Assembly: GCA_035477215.1 (NCBI GenBank)
Contig: DATIKU010000018.1
Location: forward strand, 1-64,000
Direction of reading: 5' to 3'
Origin: Spirochaetota bacterium
GTDB lineage: Bacteria; Spirochaetota; UBA4802; UBA5368
DNA: 64,000 nucleotides
The position numbers and the translations under genes were made by a program. Shown here piece by piece: positions 34,589 to 43,895 of the stretch (positions are counted from its first letter, which is position 1; every line of letters starts with the position of its first letter). The notes below the pieces were generated by a model, which made no database searches, was not told the origin of the DNA, and saw only the letters and a program-made list of their open reading frames with translations.

Positions 34589-36538
34589 CTATCGCATGTC
34601 TTTCACGCCGAAGTTGAACGGCCATTTCAAGAATTCGCACCCGGCGCGTCGATAGTATCGCGCCGCCTCCTCCTCGCTCTCGAATGCCATGTTTTCTATC
34701 CGGTCAGCCCAGTGCTCCAGTATCTCGTCCCCGATCGCGTCGAGGGCGCCCCGCGCCACGAGTATGGCGGCCCCGGGGAGCTGCGCAACGGCCGCCGGCG
34801 CGCCACCACCGTTCGCATCGATCCGCAGTATCGGGTCGATGATGCGATACCTCCCGAGGGCTTCCCGGAACCTTCGCTCGCCGCGAAAGACCTGGTAAAA
34901 CATGATCTGTGAGCCTTCCCTCCATTCGTCAAATACGCGCATGCGGCGATTCGGATAATCGCCGTCGATGTGCCTGAGGAATTCGCCGATACCCCTTTCG
35001 TCCTGCGGCTCTTCCGAAAAGAAAACCACGTTGTAAAACTGGTGTCGCATCGGAAGGGCCTCGAAAAGGGATACCAGGGCCGGCATGGCTTTTATCCCGG
35101 TATCGCAATAAACGTTAAAACCGAATACCGCGCTCTCAATGAGATCCGCGTATCGCGCCCCGTCCCATGCCCCGGCGACGCTCCCATCAAATCGCACGCC
35201 CCGGCAGAACAGGCCCCCCTCGGCCTCGCTGAAATCCGGGATCCTCATCGTCTGATGCGAATAGCCGGTCATCGCCTCGAGGTCGCGTCTGATGGCCGTT
35301 ATATCGCTGAAATCGAAGCCCCATCCATCGACAAGATAATAAGGGGGTTTCTTCTGAAACACCGCCCCCTCCCGCGTTCCCTCTTCACGTATGCGGGTTC
35401 CTGGAAGCATCATGAGAGGATAAAGCTCGATCGATTCCCCGAAGCCCTTATCCACCAGGGTCTGCACGCCTTCAAGAAAACGCGCGGGGTTGTCGCCGGG
35501 AAGCCCGGGAATGACGCCGATCTTCAGATCGATGCCGGCAAATGCGAGGCTTTTCATTCCCTGCATAGCGCGTTGCACGCTTCCACTCCGGCCTATGCGC
35601 TTCAGCGCACCGGGAGTGAGCGTCTGGATGCCCACCTCGAGGCTGCGGAAACCGGCGGCATGGAGCAGCATCGCGGTCTCATCGTCAATATCCTCCGAGC
35701 GCATTTCCGTATGCAGGCGGACGCCGTTGTTGCGCCCGGCAAGCGTTCGCAGCCTGGCGCGAAAGTCCGGCATGCGGTTGAAGGTCGGCGAAAGGATATA
35801 TATCTCGGAAAGATCGATTCGCCCGTTTTTATCGAGCGCGTCGAGCAGCACGCCAAACTCGCGCTCCCGGACGCCGGGGCAGTTGCCCGAGTAAAAGCAG
35901 TACGAACAGCGGTACGGGCATCCCCTGGTCATCTCCATGAAGACCGAGCCGTCGGTCATGGTGTCAAGCTCGCAGCCCGTAAACGGCTCCGGCGCTTTAA
36001 TGATGTCCACCAGTTCCGTATCGGGCTGACGGACCAGACGGTTTCCGTTTACGTCCTTTATATATTTTTCAATTCCATTTCCATTACCGGAAAAGAACCG
36101 GTCAAAAAACCATTCCCCCTCTCCGGCGACAAAATAATCTACCGCATCACGACGCTCCGAAAGCGCCCACGAGCCTTCCCGTATTTCCGGGCCTCCCATC
36201 AGCACGGTCAGTTCCGGCAGCATTGTCCGGATGATACCGGCTATTTCGACGTTGCGCTCGACGTTCCACAGGTAACATGAAAAGCACAGCACGTCCGGCG
36301 CGGTGTTCCCTATATACCGGGTGATCACCCGGTCTGAGCAGAGGTTCGCGATGACGAATGGCAGGTGTTCGATCGCGACCCTGCCGGGGTGATTGCGGCG
36401 CACGTATGCCGCGATGGCTGCCGGTGCGTAGGGCACATTCCCCTGTATATAATTGTATCCGTGGTCGATGAGCGGTAGCTGCACGTACAGGATGCTCATG
36501 ATCTTTTTGTTGCCCGACGGCGCGCCTCGACGTATCAT
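34589..36538 (-). CDS. Radical SAM protein with B12-binding-like N-terminal domain
   Basis: This 649-residue protein has residues ~15-180 resembling the cobalamin-binding domain of class B radical SAM enzymes (ILYVQLPL, DVLCFSCYLWN, LMGGPEI). Residues ~200-420 are the radical SAM core with the 4Fe-4S motif CPYRCSYC in MTRGCPYRCSYCFYSGNCP and a GVIPGLPGD segment. The C-terminal ~200 residues are a family-specific region (DUF4080-like), ending WPFNFGVKDMR. Substrate unknown. The start at 36538 has a good AAGGTGG site; ATG 36499 (MSILYVQ) is where homology starts. It is divergent from the unknown 36573 gene, 34 bases apart. Confidence 0.83.
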   Translation of the reverse strand: MIRRGAPSGNKKIMSILYVQLPLIDHGYNYIQGNVPYAPAAIAAYVRRNHPGRVAIEHLPFVIANLCSDRVITRYIGNTAPDVLCFSCYLWNVERNVEIAGIIRTMLPELTVLMGGPEIREGSWALSERRDAVDYFVAGEGEWFFDRFFSGNGNGIEKYIKDVNGNRLVRQPDTELVDIIKAPEPFTGCELDTMTDGSVFMEMTRGCPYRCSYCFYSGNCPGVREREFGVLLDALDKNGRIDLSEIYILSPTFNRMPDFRARLRTLAGRNNGVRLHTEMRSEDIDDETAMLLHAAGFRSLEVGIQTLTPGALKRIGRSGSVQRAMQGMKSLAFAGIDLKIGVIPGLPGDNPARFLEGVQTLVDKGFGESIELYPLMMLPGTRIREEGTREGAVFQKKPPYYLVDGWGFDFSDITAIRRDLEAMTGYSHQTMRIPDFSEAEGGLFCRGVRFDGSVAGAWDGARYADLIESAVFGFNVYCDTGIKAMPALVSLFEALPMRHQFYNVVFFSEEPQDERGIGEFLRHIDGDYPNRRMRVFDEWREGSQIMFYQVFRGERRFREALGRYRIIDPILRIDANGGGAPAAVAQLPGAAILVARGALDAIGDEILEHWADRIENMAFESEEEAARYYRRAGCEFLKWPFNFGVKDMR

Positions 36539-36572
36539 ACACCCACCTTGATAATCCGGACCGGAGCGATCA

Positions 36573-38003
36573 ATGCATTATACCATGCCCTCGCGTATCC
36601 TTACAGGCCTTCTTCTTCCGGGGATCGAGGCGCACGTTGACGGCGGGATTGCCGCGCTTTCCCCTCTCGTCCGGACTGACCCGCGCGACCCCTTCGCGGC
36701 CCCCGTGCTCTCAATGGCGATCGCCTCCGGGCACCGCCGCCTGTCAGTTATACTCTCCACCGGCGGCCTTTCCGATGAAACCTGCAAAACGCTCGCCGGG
36801 TATGCCGCTTGGCTTGAGCGCAGCGTGTCCATGCTTTTATGCATCGCCTTCGGTATGCCGGTCTCGGTGCGCGTGCAGACGTTCGCACCGGACGCGGTGC
36901 CCGGGGTATCCTATATTATTGATCTTTCCATTGTAGGCGGCGGTTTTCTCAGGCTGGTTATTCCAGTTGAATTCTTCCGTCTGTTCCTGCCCTTTAAATT
37001 TAGCGGTGAAGACCCTCAGTTTATAGAAGAGGCGATCGGCGCCTTCTTCCTGGAGTCCCGTGCGTGCTTTCCCCGCATCAGGGCGCTCATCGACTGTCTT
37101 CCTCCCCTGGATCTCGAAGCTCTTTTCCACGCGCTCCGCGTCCACGGTCATCTTTCCGCTTACCAGGCCCTTCTGCTGCTCCATGCGTTTCCCGAATACG
37201 TCGATCGCATACGCGCCGCATTGCCCCCGGCGCTCGTCCGGGAGGGCCTTGGCATTGCCGCCGCGCGCTGTTTGCGAATAACGCGGCGCGACCTTGTCGG
37301 GGGCGTTTATTCCGTCGAGGAAGCGTTGCACCGTCTCATCATGTCGGCCGATCCCCCTAAGTATTTTAAGCCCTTTCGCGAACTGCGTGCCGTCATCCTC
37401 GACCTTCGCCTTACACGTTCCCTGCCCTGCGGCGAGTTATGGTCTCTCTGTGAGACCGCTGCCCGTGATGGATATCTGTACGAGGCTCTCGGTCTCTGCG
37501 GCGAGCGTACCGCCGCCATAGCCCTGGCGGGAGCCCCCCCGTCGTGCGTTGAGGCGCTTCGGTCGTGCGTTTCGGGGCGCACCGTCGAGGCCATTGTATT
37601 TCCGGCCGGCTGCACCGCTTTCGGCGTTACGGAACTGTCCGAGGCGAGGGCGCGTTTCGCCTCAACCGTCCGAAAGGCAGGGATGCGCCGCCTTTCCTCG
37701 GGGCGTACGGACATCGCGTTCCTGCTCTCACGCCTCGCCGGACCCCGGGATTACGATCTTCTTCTGGTGGACGCGGGATGGTTCCTTATCGCGACCGCGC
37801 TTAAGGGGGTCGGCGGCGAAACGCGCCGACGCCTTCTCGCGGGGATCGTGCAGCCCGCACGCTTTCTCGTCGAGGACGTACTCAGGGGAACTGTCAATCC
37901 CGACATCCTGCACGATGAACCCCAGGTGCGCAGGGCCGGTGACGAACTCGCCGATCGCATACTCTCGCTCTATGAACGCGGCGTCATTCGGTTTTCGAGG
38001 TAG
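36573..38003 (+). CDS. Unknown 476-residue protein
   Basis: I do not recognise this protein. It has no signal peptide. Residues ~85-140 contain a beta-rich stretch (VSYIIDLSIVGGGFLRLVIPVEFFRLF) that loosely recalls the middle domain of FliM-type proteins. Residues ~165-230 have helical repeats (LPPLDLEALFHALRVHG, HAFPEYVDRIRAALPP) that loosely recall FliG/MgtE N-terminal repeats. The C-terminal part has ARFLVEDVLRG and ends with ILSLYERGVIRFSR. These likenesses are weak and unconfirmed. It is divergent from the radical SAM gene, and its 3' end overlaps the PC4-like gene by 20 bases. Confidence 0.5.
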   Translation: MHYTMPSRILTGLLLPGIEAHVDGGIAALSPLVRTDPRDPFAAPVLSMAIASGHRRLSVILSTGGLSDETCKTLAGYAAWLERSVSMLLCIAFGMPVSVRVQTFAPDAVPGVSYIIDLSIVGGGFLRLVIPVEFFRLFLPFKFSGEDPQFIEEAIGAFFLESRACFPRIRALIDCLPPLDLEALFHALRVHGHLSAYQALLLLHAFPEYVDRIRAALPPALVREGLGIAAARCLRITRRDLVGGVYSVEEALHRLIMSADPPKYFKPFRELRAVILDLRLTRSLPCGELWSLCETAARDGYLYEALGLCGERTAAIALAGAPPSCVEALRSCVSGRTVEAIVFPAGCTAFGVTELSEARARFASTVRKAGMRRLSSGRTDIAFLLSRLAGPRDYDLLLVDAGWFLIATALKGVGGETRRRLLAGIVQPARFLVEDVLRGTVNPDILHDEPQVRRAGDELADRILSLYERGVIRFSR

Positions 38004-38244
38004 TGCCGTCCTTCTTGTCGTTGAGGTATGCGCCGATACGCTCTATGCCGTCCTTCAGCTCTTCATACTGGGCGACATTGACCGCTATGCCCTTCTGTGT
38101 CGGCTTGTACACGGCGTTTCCCTTTTCATCGAGGGACTGGAACCATATCCGTATATTGATGAGATCCCGTCCCTTGAATTCGGATATCTCTATCCTGATG
38201 ATCTCGTTGTTCGATTTTGGAATGTCTTTTATCAGAACGCTCAT
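37984..38244 (-). CDS. PC4/YdbC-like ssDNA-binding protein
   Basis: This 86-residue protein has the bacterial PC4-like pattern: EIIRIEISEFKGRDLINIRIWF, followed by a short acidic loop, then PTQKGIAVNVAQYEELKDGIERI. PC4 fold proteins bind single-stranded DNA as dimers and can act in transcription or repair. The start overlaps the SGNH hydrolase stop (ATGA), so the two are coupled. Its 3' end overlaps the convergent unknown gene. The C-terminus is short and charged. Confidence 0.8.
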   Translation of the reverse strand: MSVLIKDIPKSNNEIIRIEISEFKGRDLINIRIWFQSLDEKGNAVYKPTQKGIAVNVAQYEELKDGIERIGAYLNDKKDGTTSKTE

Positions 38245-38828
38245 TGCAATTTCTCCGATTTGTTCAGTATTTCCCTTATTTTCTCCGCGATTGCCGAAGC
38301 GATTATCCTGTGCCCTTCCGTATTGGGAAATCGCTCATCGTAATCATACAGCGTGGCGCTGTTCTCGCCCTTCGACTCGAGATGCGACATCCACCACAGA
38401 TGCACCGGCAGATACTCGCAGCCGAGGTCCACAGCGACCTCACGGATCGCCCTGTAGTAAATCGACGCGGCGTCCATCACAGAGGAATCGGTAAAGGACT
38501 GCGAGGTCAACAATAATATATCGGGAGCGAATCGTTCGCGCGCGAGCCTCACTACCTGCACCATATTCTCCTTGAATTCGGACCGGTAAACCGGATGGTA
38601 CATATCGTCCAATCCGAAATGAAGAATTAGTATGTCCGGGCTGAGCGGAGCGATGTCATCGAAAAACGTCCGTACCGCCTCAAAGCTCGTGTCTCCCGCC
38701 CGGGAACGGTTAAACACCTCGACTCCATTCGCCGCAAGCTCACCGGCAAGAATCAACGCGTACGGCTCGGAGGCTCCTATTCCCGCTGCTATACTCCCTC
38801 CCCGTATCAACAGCCTGCGCATGATCAT
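38241..38828 (-). CDS. SGNH/GDSL-type hydrolase domain protein
   Basis: This 195-residue cytoplasmic protein has a GDSL-like fold. Block I is IRGGSIAAG, with the Ser nucleophile in GGS rather than GDS. Block II is RSRAGDTS, block III HFGLDD (often GxND), and the last block has NTEGHR, supplying the catalytic His. Such proteins are esterases or acyl hydrolases of wide substrate range. Variant blocks make activity uncertain. AAGGGA precedes the ATG. It is translationally coupled to the PC4-like gene and divergent from the TPR gene. Confidence 0.75.
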   Translation of the reverse strand: MIMRRLLIRGGSIAAGIGASEPYALILAGELAANGVEVFNRSRAGDTSFEAVRTFFDDIAPLSPDILILHFGLDDMYHPVYRSEFKENMVQVVRLARERFAPDILLLTSQSFTDSSVMDAASIYYRAIREVAVDLGCEYLPVHLWWMSHLESKGENSATLYDYDERFPNTEGHRIIASAIAEKIREILNKSEKLQ

Positions 38829-39014
38829 CTATCCGTCCCTTCTATCTCGTTGCATATAATTGTTTACATCTTACATCATGTGTTTAAATGTTCCCTTTGC
38901 TGGTCGCCTTAAAATTTTCTTTATTTTATATCATTTCAGTCGTATTGTCTGGTTTCGCCCAGTTGCGGGACCAGGGTAACCGGGCTCGGAAAACTCGAAA
39001 TCAGGAGACAGTCC

Positions 39015-40655
39015 ATGAAGAGAACAACTCTCATATTTCTATTTTTTTTTCAATTTCTTTTCGCCGGTTCCCTCTTCGCGGAAAAGGTGATCGGCGTGTC
39101 CTCGTTCAGCAACCTGACCATGGACAAGTCCATCGCCTGGCTCGAGATCGGCCTGGCCGACTCCATCTCGTACAAGCTTAAAAACGTACAGGATTATATC
39201 GTCATCGACCGGGTCAACGTGGACAAGGTGCTCGGCGAGGTCCAGCTGGGCCAGTCCGGGGTGCTCGACGAGACCAAGGCCAAGAAGGTCGGGAAGGCCC
39301 TGGGGGCGGATATCATAGTTGTGGGAAACTACGTGAAGAGCGGCAATCGCATCCGAATCAATGCCAAGCTCGTCGAGGTCGAGAGCCATAAAATACTCAA
39401 GCAGGTGCAGTCCGACGGCGTCCTCGACAATATCTTCGAACTTCAGGACGAGATCGCACTGAAGATCATAAACCAGACCAACATCGCAATTACGCTCGAT
39501 GTAAAGAACCGCATCACCCAGAACTTCACGAGCAACATCGGCGCCTATGAGTACTACGTTAAGGGGCAGGAGTTCCTGCTTAACAAACTCGACTACGTAA
39601 AGGCTATCGAGATGTTCAACAAGGCTGTCGGGATAGACGCCAATTACAGCCTTGCGTACGCCGGTCTCGGCAAGGCATATTCGCTTCGCTACTGGGAGCT
39701 TCGAAATTACGCCAATAAAATCGACGTCTCTCTTATCGAGAATTCATTCAAGTTCAGCAAGAAGGCCATTGAAATAAGCCCCAATCTCGACGAGGCGCAC
39801 CTTTCTGTCGCGCGTTACTACCAGGAGGCCGACGACAAGCGCTACCCGGACAAGTGGCGGCTCTGCGAGGACGAAACGCGCAAGGCGCTCGAGATCAATC
39901 CAAATAATGCCGAGGCGTATTTTCTTCTCAGTCGGATTTACGGCTACGACGACGCAAAGGAGGAGGAATATCTTTTAAAGGCCATCCGGCTCAACAACTT
40001 CCTTACGGACGCGCACAACAACCTGGGCGTCATTTATCTGGACCAGAAAAAACTGGACCTTGCCGAGCAGTCCTTCACGAGGGCCGTCGAAATTGATCCC
40101 GAGTTCAAGACCGGATACATGAACCTCGGCGTGGTGTATGACCGCAATAACCATCTTGAGCGCGCCCTGGACATGTATAAGATCGTGCTTCAGAAATATC
40201 CGGACTATCCGCTCGGGATAATAAACCTCGGAATCGGCTATAGGCGTTTGAACAGGCTCGACGATGCAATGGAGCAGTTCCAGAAGGCCGTCAAGGTCAA
40301 GCCCGACTACGCCAACGCATGGAGCGAGATCGGTTATGTCTATCTTCTGAAAAACCAGCACCCGGAGGCGATAAAGAATTATCTTGTCTCACTCAAGCAT
40401 GATCCGAAATATCGTTACACGCTGGCGAATCTCGGCTACTGTTATGCGCAGACTGGCGATAACGCTAACGCCGTTAAATACCTCCGACAGGCACACGACT
40501 ATCACCCAGATTACGCGTGGCCCGCCGGATACCTGGGATGGCTCTACCGCAACAAGCTGAATGACGCATCCACGGCGCGTTTCTGGTATGGCGAGGCGGC
40601 GAAGCGCGACCCGAACAACGCTGATTACCGGAAGAACCTTTCGGAACTTCAATAG
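39015..40655 (+). CDS. FlgO/CsgG-like domain + TPR repeat exported protein
   Basis: This 546-residue protein has a signal peptide (LIFLFFFQFLFAGSLFA), then a domain resembling FlgO/CsgG-type or TolB N-terminal domains, with AEKVIGVSSFSNLTMDKS and IGLADSISYKL through NAKLVEVESHKIL. From ~residue 175 it has tandem TPR repeats (YVKAIEMFNKAVGIDANYSLAYAGLGKAY, then LDLAEQSFTRAVEIDPEFK and further copies) up to the end. It is likely a periplasmic or outer-membrane-associated scaffold for envelope complexes. CAGGAG precedes the ATG. A strong terminator follows, separating it from the origin region. It has no obvious operon partner. Confidence 0.85.
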   Translation: MKRTTLIFLFFFQFLFAGSLFAEKVIGVSSFSNLTMDKSIAWLEIGLADSISYKLKNVQDYIVIDRVNVDKVLGEVQLGQSGVLDETKAKKVGKALGADIIVVGNYVKSGNRIRINAKLVEVESHKILKQVQSDGVLDNIFELQDEIALKIINQTNIAITLDVKNRITQNFTSNIGAYEYYVKGQEFLLNKLDYVKAIEMFNKAVGIDANYSLAYAGLGKAYSLRYWELRNYANKIDVSLIENSFKFSKKAIEISPNLDEAHLSVARYYQEADDKRYPDKWRLCEDETRKALEINPNNAEAYFLLSRIYGYDDAKEEEYLLKAIRLNNFLTDAHNNLGVIYLDQKKLDLAEQSFTRAVEIDPEFKTGYMNLGVVYDRNNHLERALDMYKIVLQKYPDYPLGIINLGIGYRRLNRLDDAMEQFQKAVKVKPDYANAWSEIGYVYLLKNQHPEAIKNYLVSLKHDPKYRYTLANLGYCYAQTGDNANAVKYLRQAHDYHPDYAWPAGYLGWLYRNKLNDASTARFWYGEAAKRDPNNADYRKNLSELQ

Positions 40656-40678
40656 ATTCCCTGATCTGATCTCAATTT

Positions 40679-40713
40679 AAAAGAAAGGCGGGCATGGCGC
40701 CCGCCTTTCTTTT
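40679..40713 (+). terminator. Strong intrinsic terminator before the origin region
   Basis: AAAGAAAGGCGGGC and GCCCGCCTTTCTTTT form a long stem with a five-base loop. It ends transcription of the TPR gene just before dnaA. Confidence 0.92.
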
Positions 40714-41041
40714 AACACCAATAACACCAATCCACAGACTACTACCTGCTTTTTAACAAAAAAATGCCACTTATTAACACCTTATGCACTCGAATTCACG
40801 GGCTTATCCTCAACATATCAAGAATACCGTTTTTTTTCGACTTATACTTTTTTTGCTGAATTAATTGGTTGCAAAAATACAAGCTCTAAACTAAAGAAAG
40901 GGCAGCGCGGTGCCAATAGATCTTTCTTTCGTCTTACGTCCGCCGTACGTAACAGAAAAAATTATACAAACATTACTCGAACCATTATTCATTTTATAAA
41001 CAAAGTTATCCACATTTGTTGATAACTGGTGAGTTGTCTTT
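40714..41041. other. oriC: Origin region, left part (DnaA boxes upstream of dnaA)
   Basis: This is AT-rich non-coding DNA. It has a perfect DnaA box TTATCCACA (41006-41014), near-matches TTATGCACT (40782-40790) and TTATCCTCA (40804-40812), and an inverted near-match TGTTGATAA just after the perfect box (~41017-41025). These boxes can serve both replication initiation and dnaA autoregulation. T-rich tracts lie in between. No gene is present. Confidence 0.8.
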
Positions 41042-42376
41042 ATGGTACAGGAAATCTGGGTAAAGGTTCTTTTGTCCGTTCAGTCAAATATCAACAAGCA
41101 GTCTTTTGATATGTGGCTGAAGGACACGGAGCCTGTTTCCCTGTCTAACAACACGCTCAAGGTGAAGGTTCCCGACGAGGTTGCCCGCCGGCACATCTCC
41201 GAGAATTATTCGTCGATGATAGTCGCGGCTCTCGGCGCCATTACCGGGCATAACATGTTCTGCGAGTTCGTCACCGGAAACGGTCGCGCCACTGCGGTAG
41301 ATACACCCGCGCCCGCCGAGCCGTCAAGACCGGTTGAGGGGACCGACTATTCCGCCCAGCGGCTCAATCCGCGCTATACCTTCGAGAACTTTGTCATTGG
41401 ACCGAATAATCAGCTCGCCCACGCTGCCGCAATTTCCGTCTCGCGCGCGCCCGCGACTCAGTACAACCCTCTTTTCATCCACGGCGGCACTGGTCTCGGC
41501 AAAACGCACCTCATGCAGGCGATCGGCCATCACATCCTCAGGGAACGTCCCTATCTTAAAGTGCTGTACGTTCCAAGCGAGGAGTTCGTCAACGAGTTCA
41601 TACAGGCCATCCGTACCAACACGATTACAAGTTTCAAGATCAAGTACCGCAACGTCGATGTCCTCCTCATCGACGATATTCAGTTTATCGAAAAAAAGGA
41701 GCAGACACAGGAGGAGTTCTTTCACACCTTCAATACGCTCCACAACAATAAAAAGCAGATCATCATCTCGAGCGATCGTCCTCCGAAAGATCTTTCCACG
41801 CTCGAAGAGCGGCTTCGCACCCGTTTTGAATGGGGACTGCTCACCGACATTCAGCCTCCCAATCTCGAGACCCGCGAGGCCATTCTCCGCAACAAGGCCG
41901 AGCGCGATAACATGAACATTCCCGACGAGGTGCTCAATTATATTGCACGACGCATCAAGTCGAGTATACGCGCGCTCGAGGCCGCGCTTATCAGGCTCAA
42001 TATGGTGGCCGTCGTTAAAAACGAGCCTATTACAATAGCGCACGCCAAGACACATCTCAAAGACCTTTTCGACGAGGACACGCAGAAAAAGATATCACCG
42101 GCCGATATAATGTCAAAGGTCGCTGAGCGCTTTGAAGTCTCCGTCGAGGACCTCTCCTCAAAGAGCCGCCACAGCCGTGTCGTTCTTCCGCGATTCGTCG
42201 CGATGTATATCTCCCGAAAGATGACAGATCTTACAACTATCGATATAGGCAGGGAATTTGGCGACAGGGACCACAGCACCGTACTCAATGCGATGAACAA
42301 TGTCGAAAAAATGATAAAAGAGGACGAAGAATTCAAGGAGCGCGTCGAGGACATGATAACCGAACTCAAGTGCTGA
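41042..42376 (+). CDS. dnaA: Chromosomal replication initiator DnaA
   Basis: This 444-residue AAA+ protein binds DnaA boxes and melts the origin. Domain I is at residues 1-85 (IWVKVLLSVQSNINKQSF). The ATP site is HGGTGLGKTHLMQAIGHH near residue 145 (Walker A), with VLLIDDIQFI (Walker B) near residue 215. Domain IV with FGDRDHSTVLNA, the DNA-binding signature, is near residue 410. Length is normal. It starts the dnaA-dnaN-recF-dciA-remB-gyrB-gyrA series and is flanked by DnaA boxes on both sides. Confidence 0.98.
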   Translation: MVQEIWVKVLLSVQSNINKQSFDMWLKDTEPVSLSNNTLKVKVPDEVARRHISENYSSMIVAALGAITGHNMFCEFVTGNGRATAVDTPAPAEPSRPVEGTDYSAQRLNPRYTFENFVIGPNNQLAHAAAISVSRAPATQYNPLFIHGGTGLGKTHLMQAIGHHILRERPYLKVLYVPSEEFVNEFIQAIRTNTITSFKIKYRNVDVLLIDDIQFIEKKEQTQEEFFHTFNTLHNNKKQIIISSDRPPKDLSTLEERLRTRFEWGLLTDIQPPNLETREAILRNKAERDNMNIPDEVLNYIARRIKSSIRALEAALIRLNMVAVVKNEPITIAHAKTHLKDLFDEDTQKKISPADIMSKVAERFEVSVEDLSSKSRHSRVVLPRFVAMYISRKMTDLTTIDIGREFGDRDHSTVLNAMNNVEKMIKEDEEFKERVEDMITELKC

Positions 42377-42719
42377 TCTCCCGTTAATATCCTCTTGATA
42401 TCCGGTGGATATCCTTCTTTTTCAGCGGTATAAAATTTTTATTTTATTCTCAGTTGGTATTTATACGATATTTTTTCCTTAACAATCCAATATTCACTTA
42501 TGTCTCATTAAGTTGTTGATTTTATTCACATGTATGCTACGGTGTTAACCGCTGGACATACCAGCAGTTCCGGAGTTATCAACATATCCGGCGATACTAT
42601 TACTACGAAGTATAATTAATAATTAATATGTTTATAACAGTAGTGTTGCAGAACATCTGGATTTCCGGTCTTTCCCGGTTTCTCAACACGGCAACTTTTA
42701 TCAGCGGACGGAGACCGAT
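42377..42719. other. oriC: Origin region, right part, with a DnaA-trio-like unwinding module
   Basis: This is a 343-base AT-rich gap between dnaA and dnaN. It has a perfect DnaA box TTATTCACA (42522-42530) and a one-mismatch box TTATCAACA (42576-42584). The second box is followed by a GC-containing spacer, TATCCGGCGATA. Next comes CTA-TTA-CTA (42597-42605), which reads 3'-GAT-AAT-GAT-5' on the other strand as a DnaA-trio, then AT-rich sequence around 42608-42635. This order matches the basal unwinding system described for Bacillus subtilis. The region also carries the dnaN promoter, which I cannot place firmly. Confidence 0.72.
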
Positions 42720-43841
42720 ATGAATCTTACTGTCGACAAAGATTCCCTCCAGCGGTCGATAATGATCGCCGACTCGATAATATCGAGCAAGAACGTAAAT
42801 ACGATTTTATCGAATTGCCTTTTCAATATTTCAAGGGATTCGGTGGAGATCGTTTCGACCGACAACGAGATAGGTATCCGCACGCGGCTGGACGCGGTCG
42901 CGGACGGAGACATGTCCCTCACCGCCAACGGCAAGCGCTTCGCGAGCATCCTAAAGGAGCTGCCGAAGGGAGAGGTTATCGTCGATGTCAACAATTCATA
43001 TCAGGTCAATATAAAGACCAGGTCGAAGGATATAAAGGCCCGCTATACGCTGGTAGGGACATCGAAGGATGATTATCCAGCAGTCCCGTTTTTCGCTGAA
43101 GAGAATGCCGTGGAGATAAGCCAGAGCGTATTAAAAGACATGCTCAGAAAAGTGATACACGCGGCGGCGATTGACACGATAAAACCGGTTTTCAACGGTG
43201 TGTACATGGTGTCCGAGCAGAAAGGAAAGGTGACCGTGGTAGCGACAGATTCTCGCCGGCTCTCCATGGTGACCAGGACGGTTGAAAACGATGTCCAGCT
43301 CCCCGAGAGTGTGATAATACCGCTGAAAACCGTGAATGAAATAGTGCGTCTTCTCGCCGGCGGCATGTGCAGTTTTTCTTTTTTTGAAAACCAGTGTTTT
43401 TTCAAGATAGGTGAGACGGATCTTATCTCGAGGATAGTTGAGGGGCAGTTTCCGAATTACCGGCAGGTCATTCCGAAAGAACAGAGCATAACCGCGGTTC
43501 TGGAGACAAAGCGCCTGATTGATTCGGTGAGAAGGGCCATGGTTTTTACAAAAGAGCCCGCGAATAAGATCATCCTCACTTTCGGCAAGGAAAGCCTTGT
43601 GGTGGAAGCGAAGACTCCCGATCTCGGCGAATCGAGCGAGGAGATCGCAATGGAATCGAACGCCGGAGACACTCTGCAGGTGGGAATAAACGCACAGTTC
43701 CTGATGGATTCGCTCAAGGAGATGGACGCTTACTCTGTATCGATCGGACTGACCGGGCAGATGAGCCCGGTCACGATTACTCCTGATGGTGACCCTGACT
43801 GCTTTTCGGTTATCATGCCGATCCAGGTAAAATCATCATAG
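42720..43841 (+). CDS. dnaN: DNA polymerase III beta subunit (sliding clamp)
   Basis: This 373-residue protein forms the ring clamp that tethers DNA polymerase III to DNA. It has the three-domain pattern with NLTVDKDSLQRSIMIADSI at the start. Internal strands TVVATDSRRLSMVTR (typical DGHRLA position) and FFKIGETDLISRIVEGQFPNY are visible, and the C-terminus VTITPDGDPDCFSVIMPIQ closes the last domain. Length is normal. GGAG lies before the ATG. It follows the origin gap and precedes recF by 54 bases. Confidence 0.97.
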   Translation: MNLTVDKDSLQRSIMIADSIISSKNVNTILSNCLFNISRDSVEIVSTDNEIGIRTRLDAVADGDMSLTANGKRFASILKELPKGEVIVDVNNSYQVNIKTRSKDIKARYTLVGTSKDDYPAVPFFAEENAVEISQSVLKDMLRKVIHAAAIDTIKPVFNGVYMVSEQKGKVTVVATDSRRLSMVTRTVENDVQLPESVIIPLKTVNEIVRLLAGGMCSFSFFENQCFFKIGETDLISRIVEGQFPNYRQVIPKEQSITAVLETKRLIDSVRRAMVFTKEPANKIILTFGKESLVVEAKTPDLGESSEEIAMESNAGDTLQVGINAQFLMDSLKEMDAYSVSIGLTGQMSPVTITPDGDPDCFSVIMPIQVKSS

Positions 43842-43895
43842 GAGACGGTTGACGGAATCGGATTTTTCCGTGTGCCGCCTTAATGGCTTATACCG

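Noticed and set aside
34970-36280. Long open frame on the plus strand opposite the radical SAM gene
   Set aside because: Antisense frames of this length are common in GC-rich DNA. The translation has no family features, and the opposite strand encodes a clear radical SAM protein.
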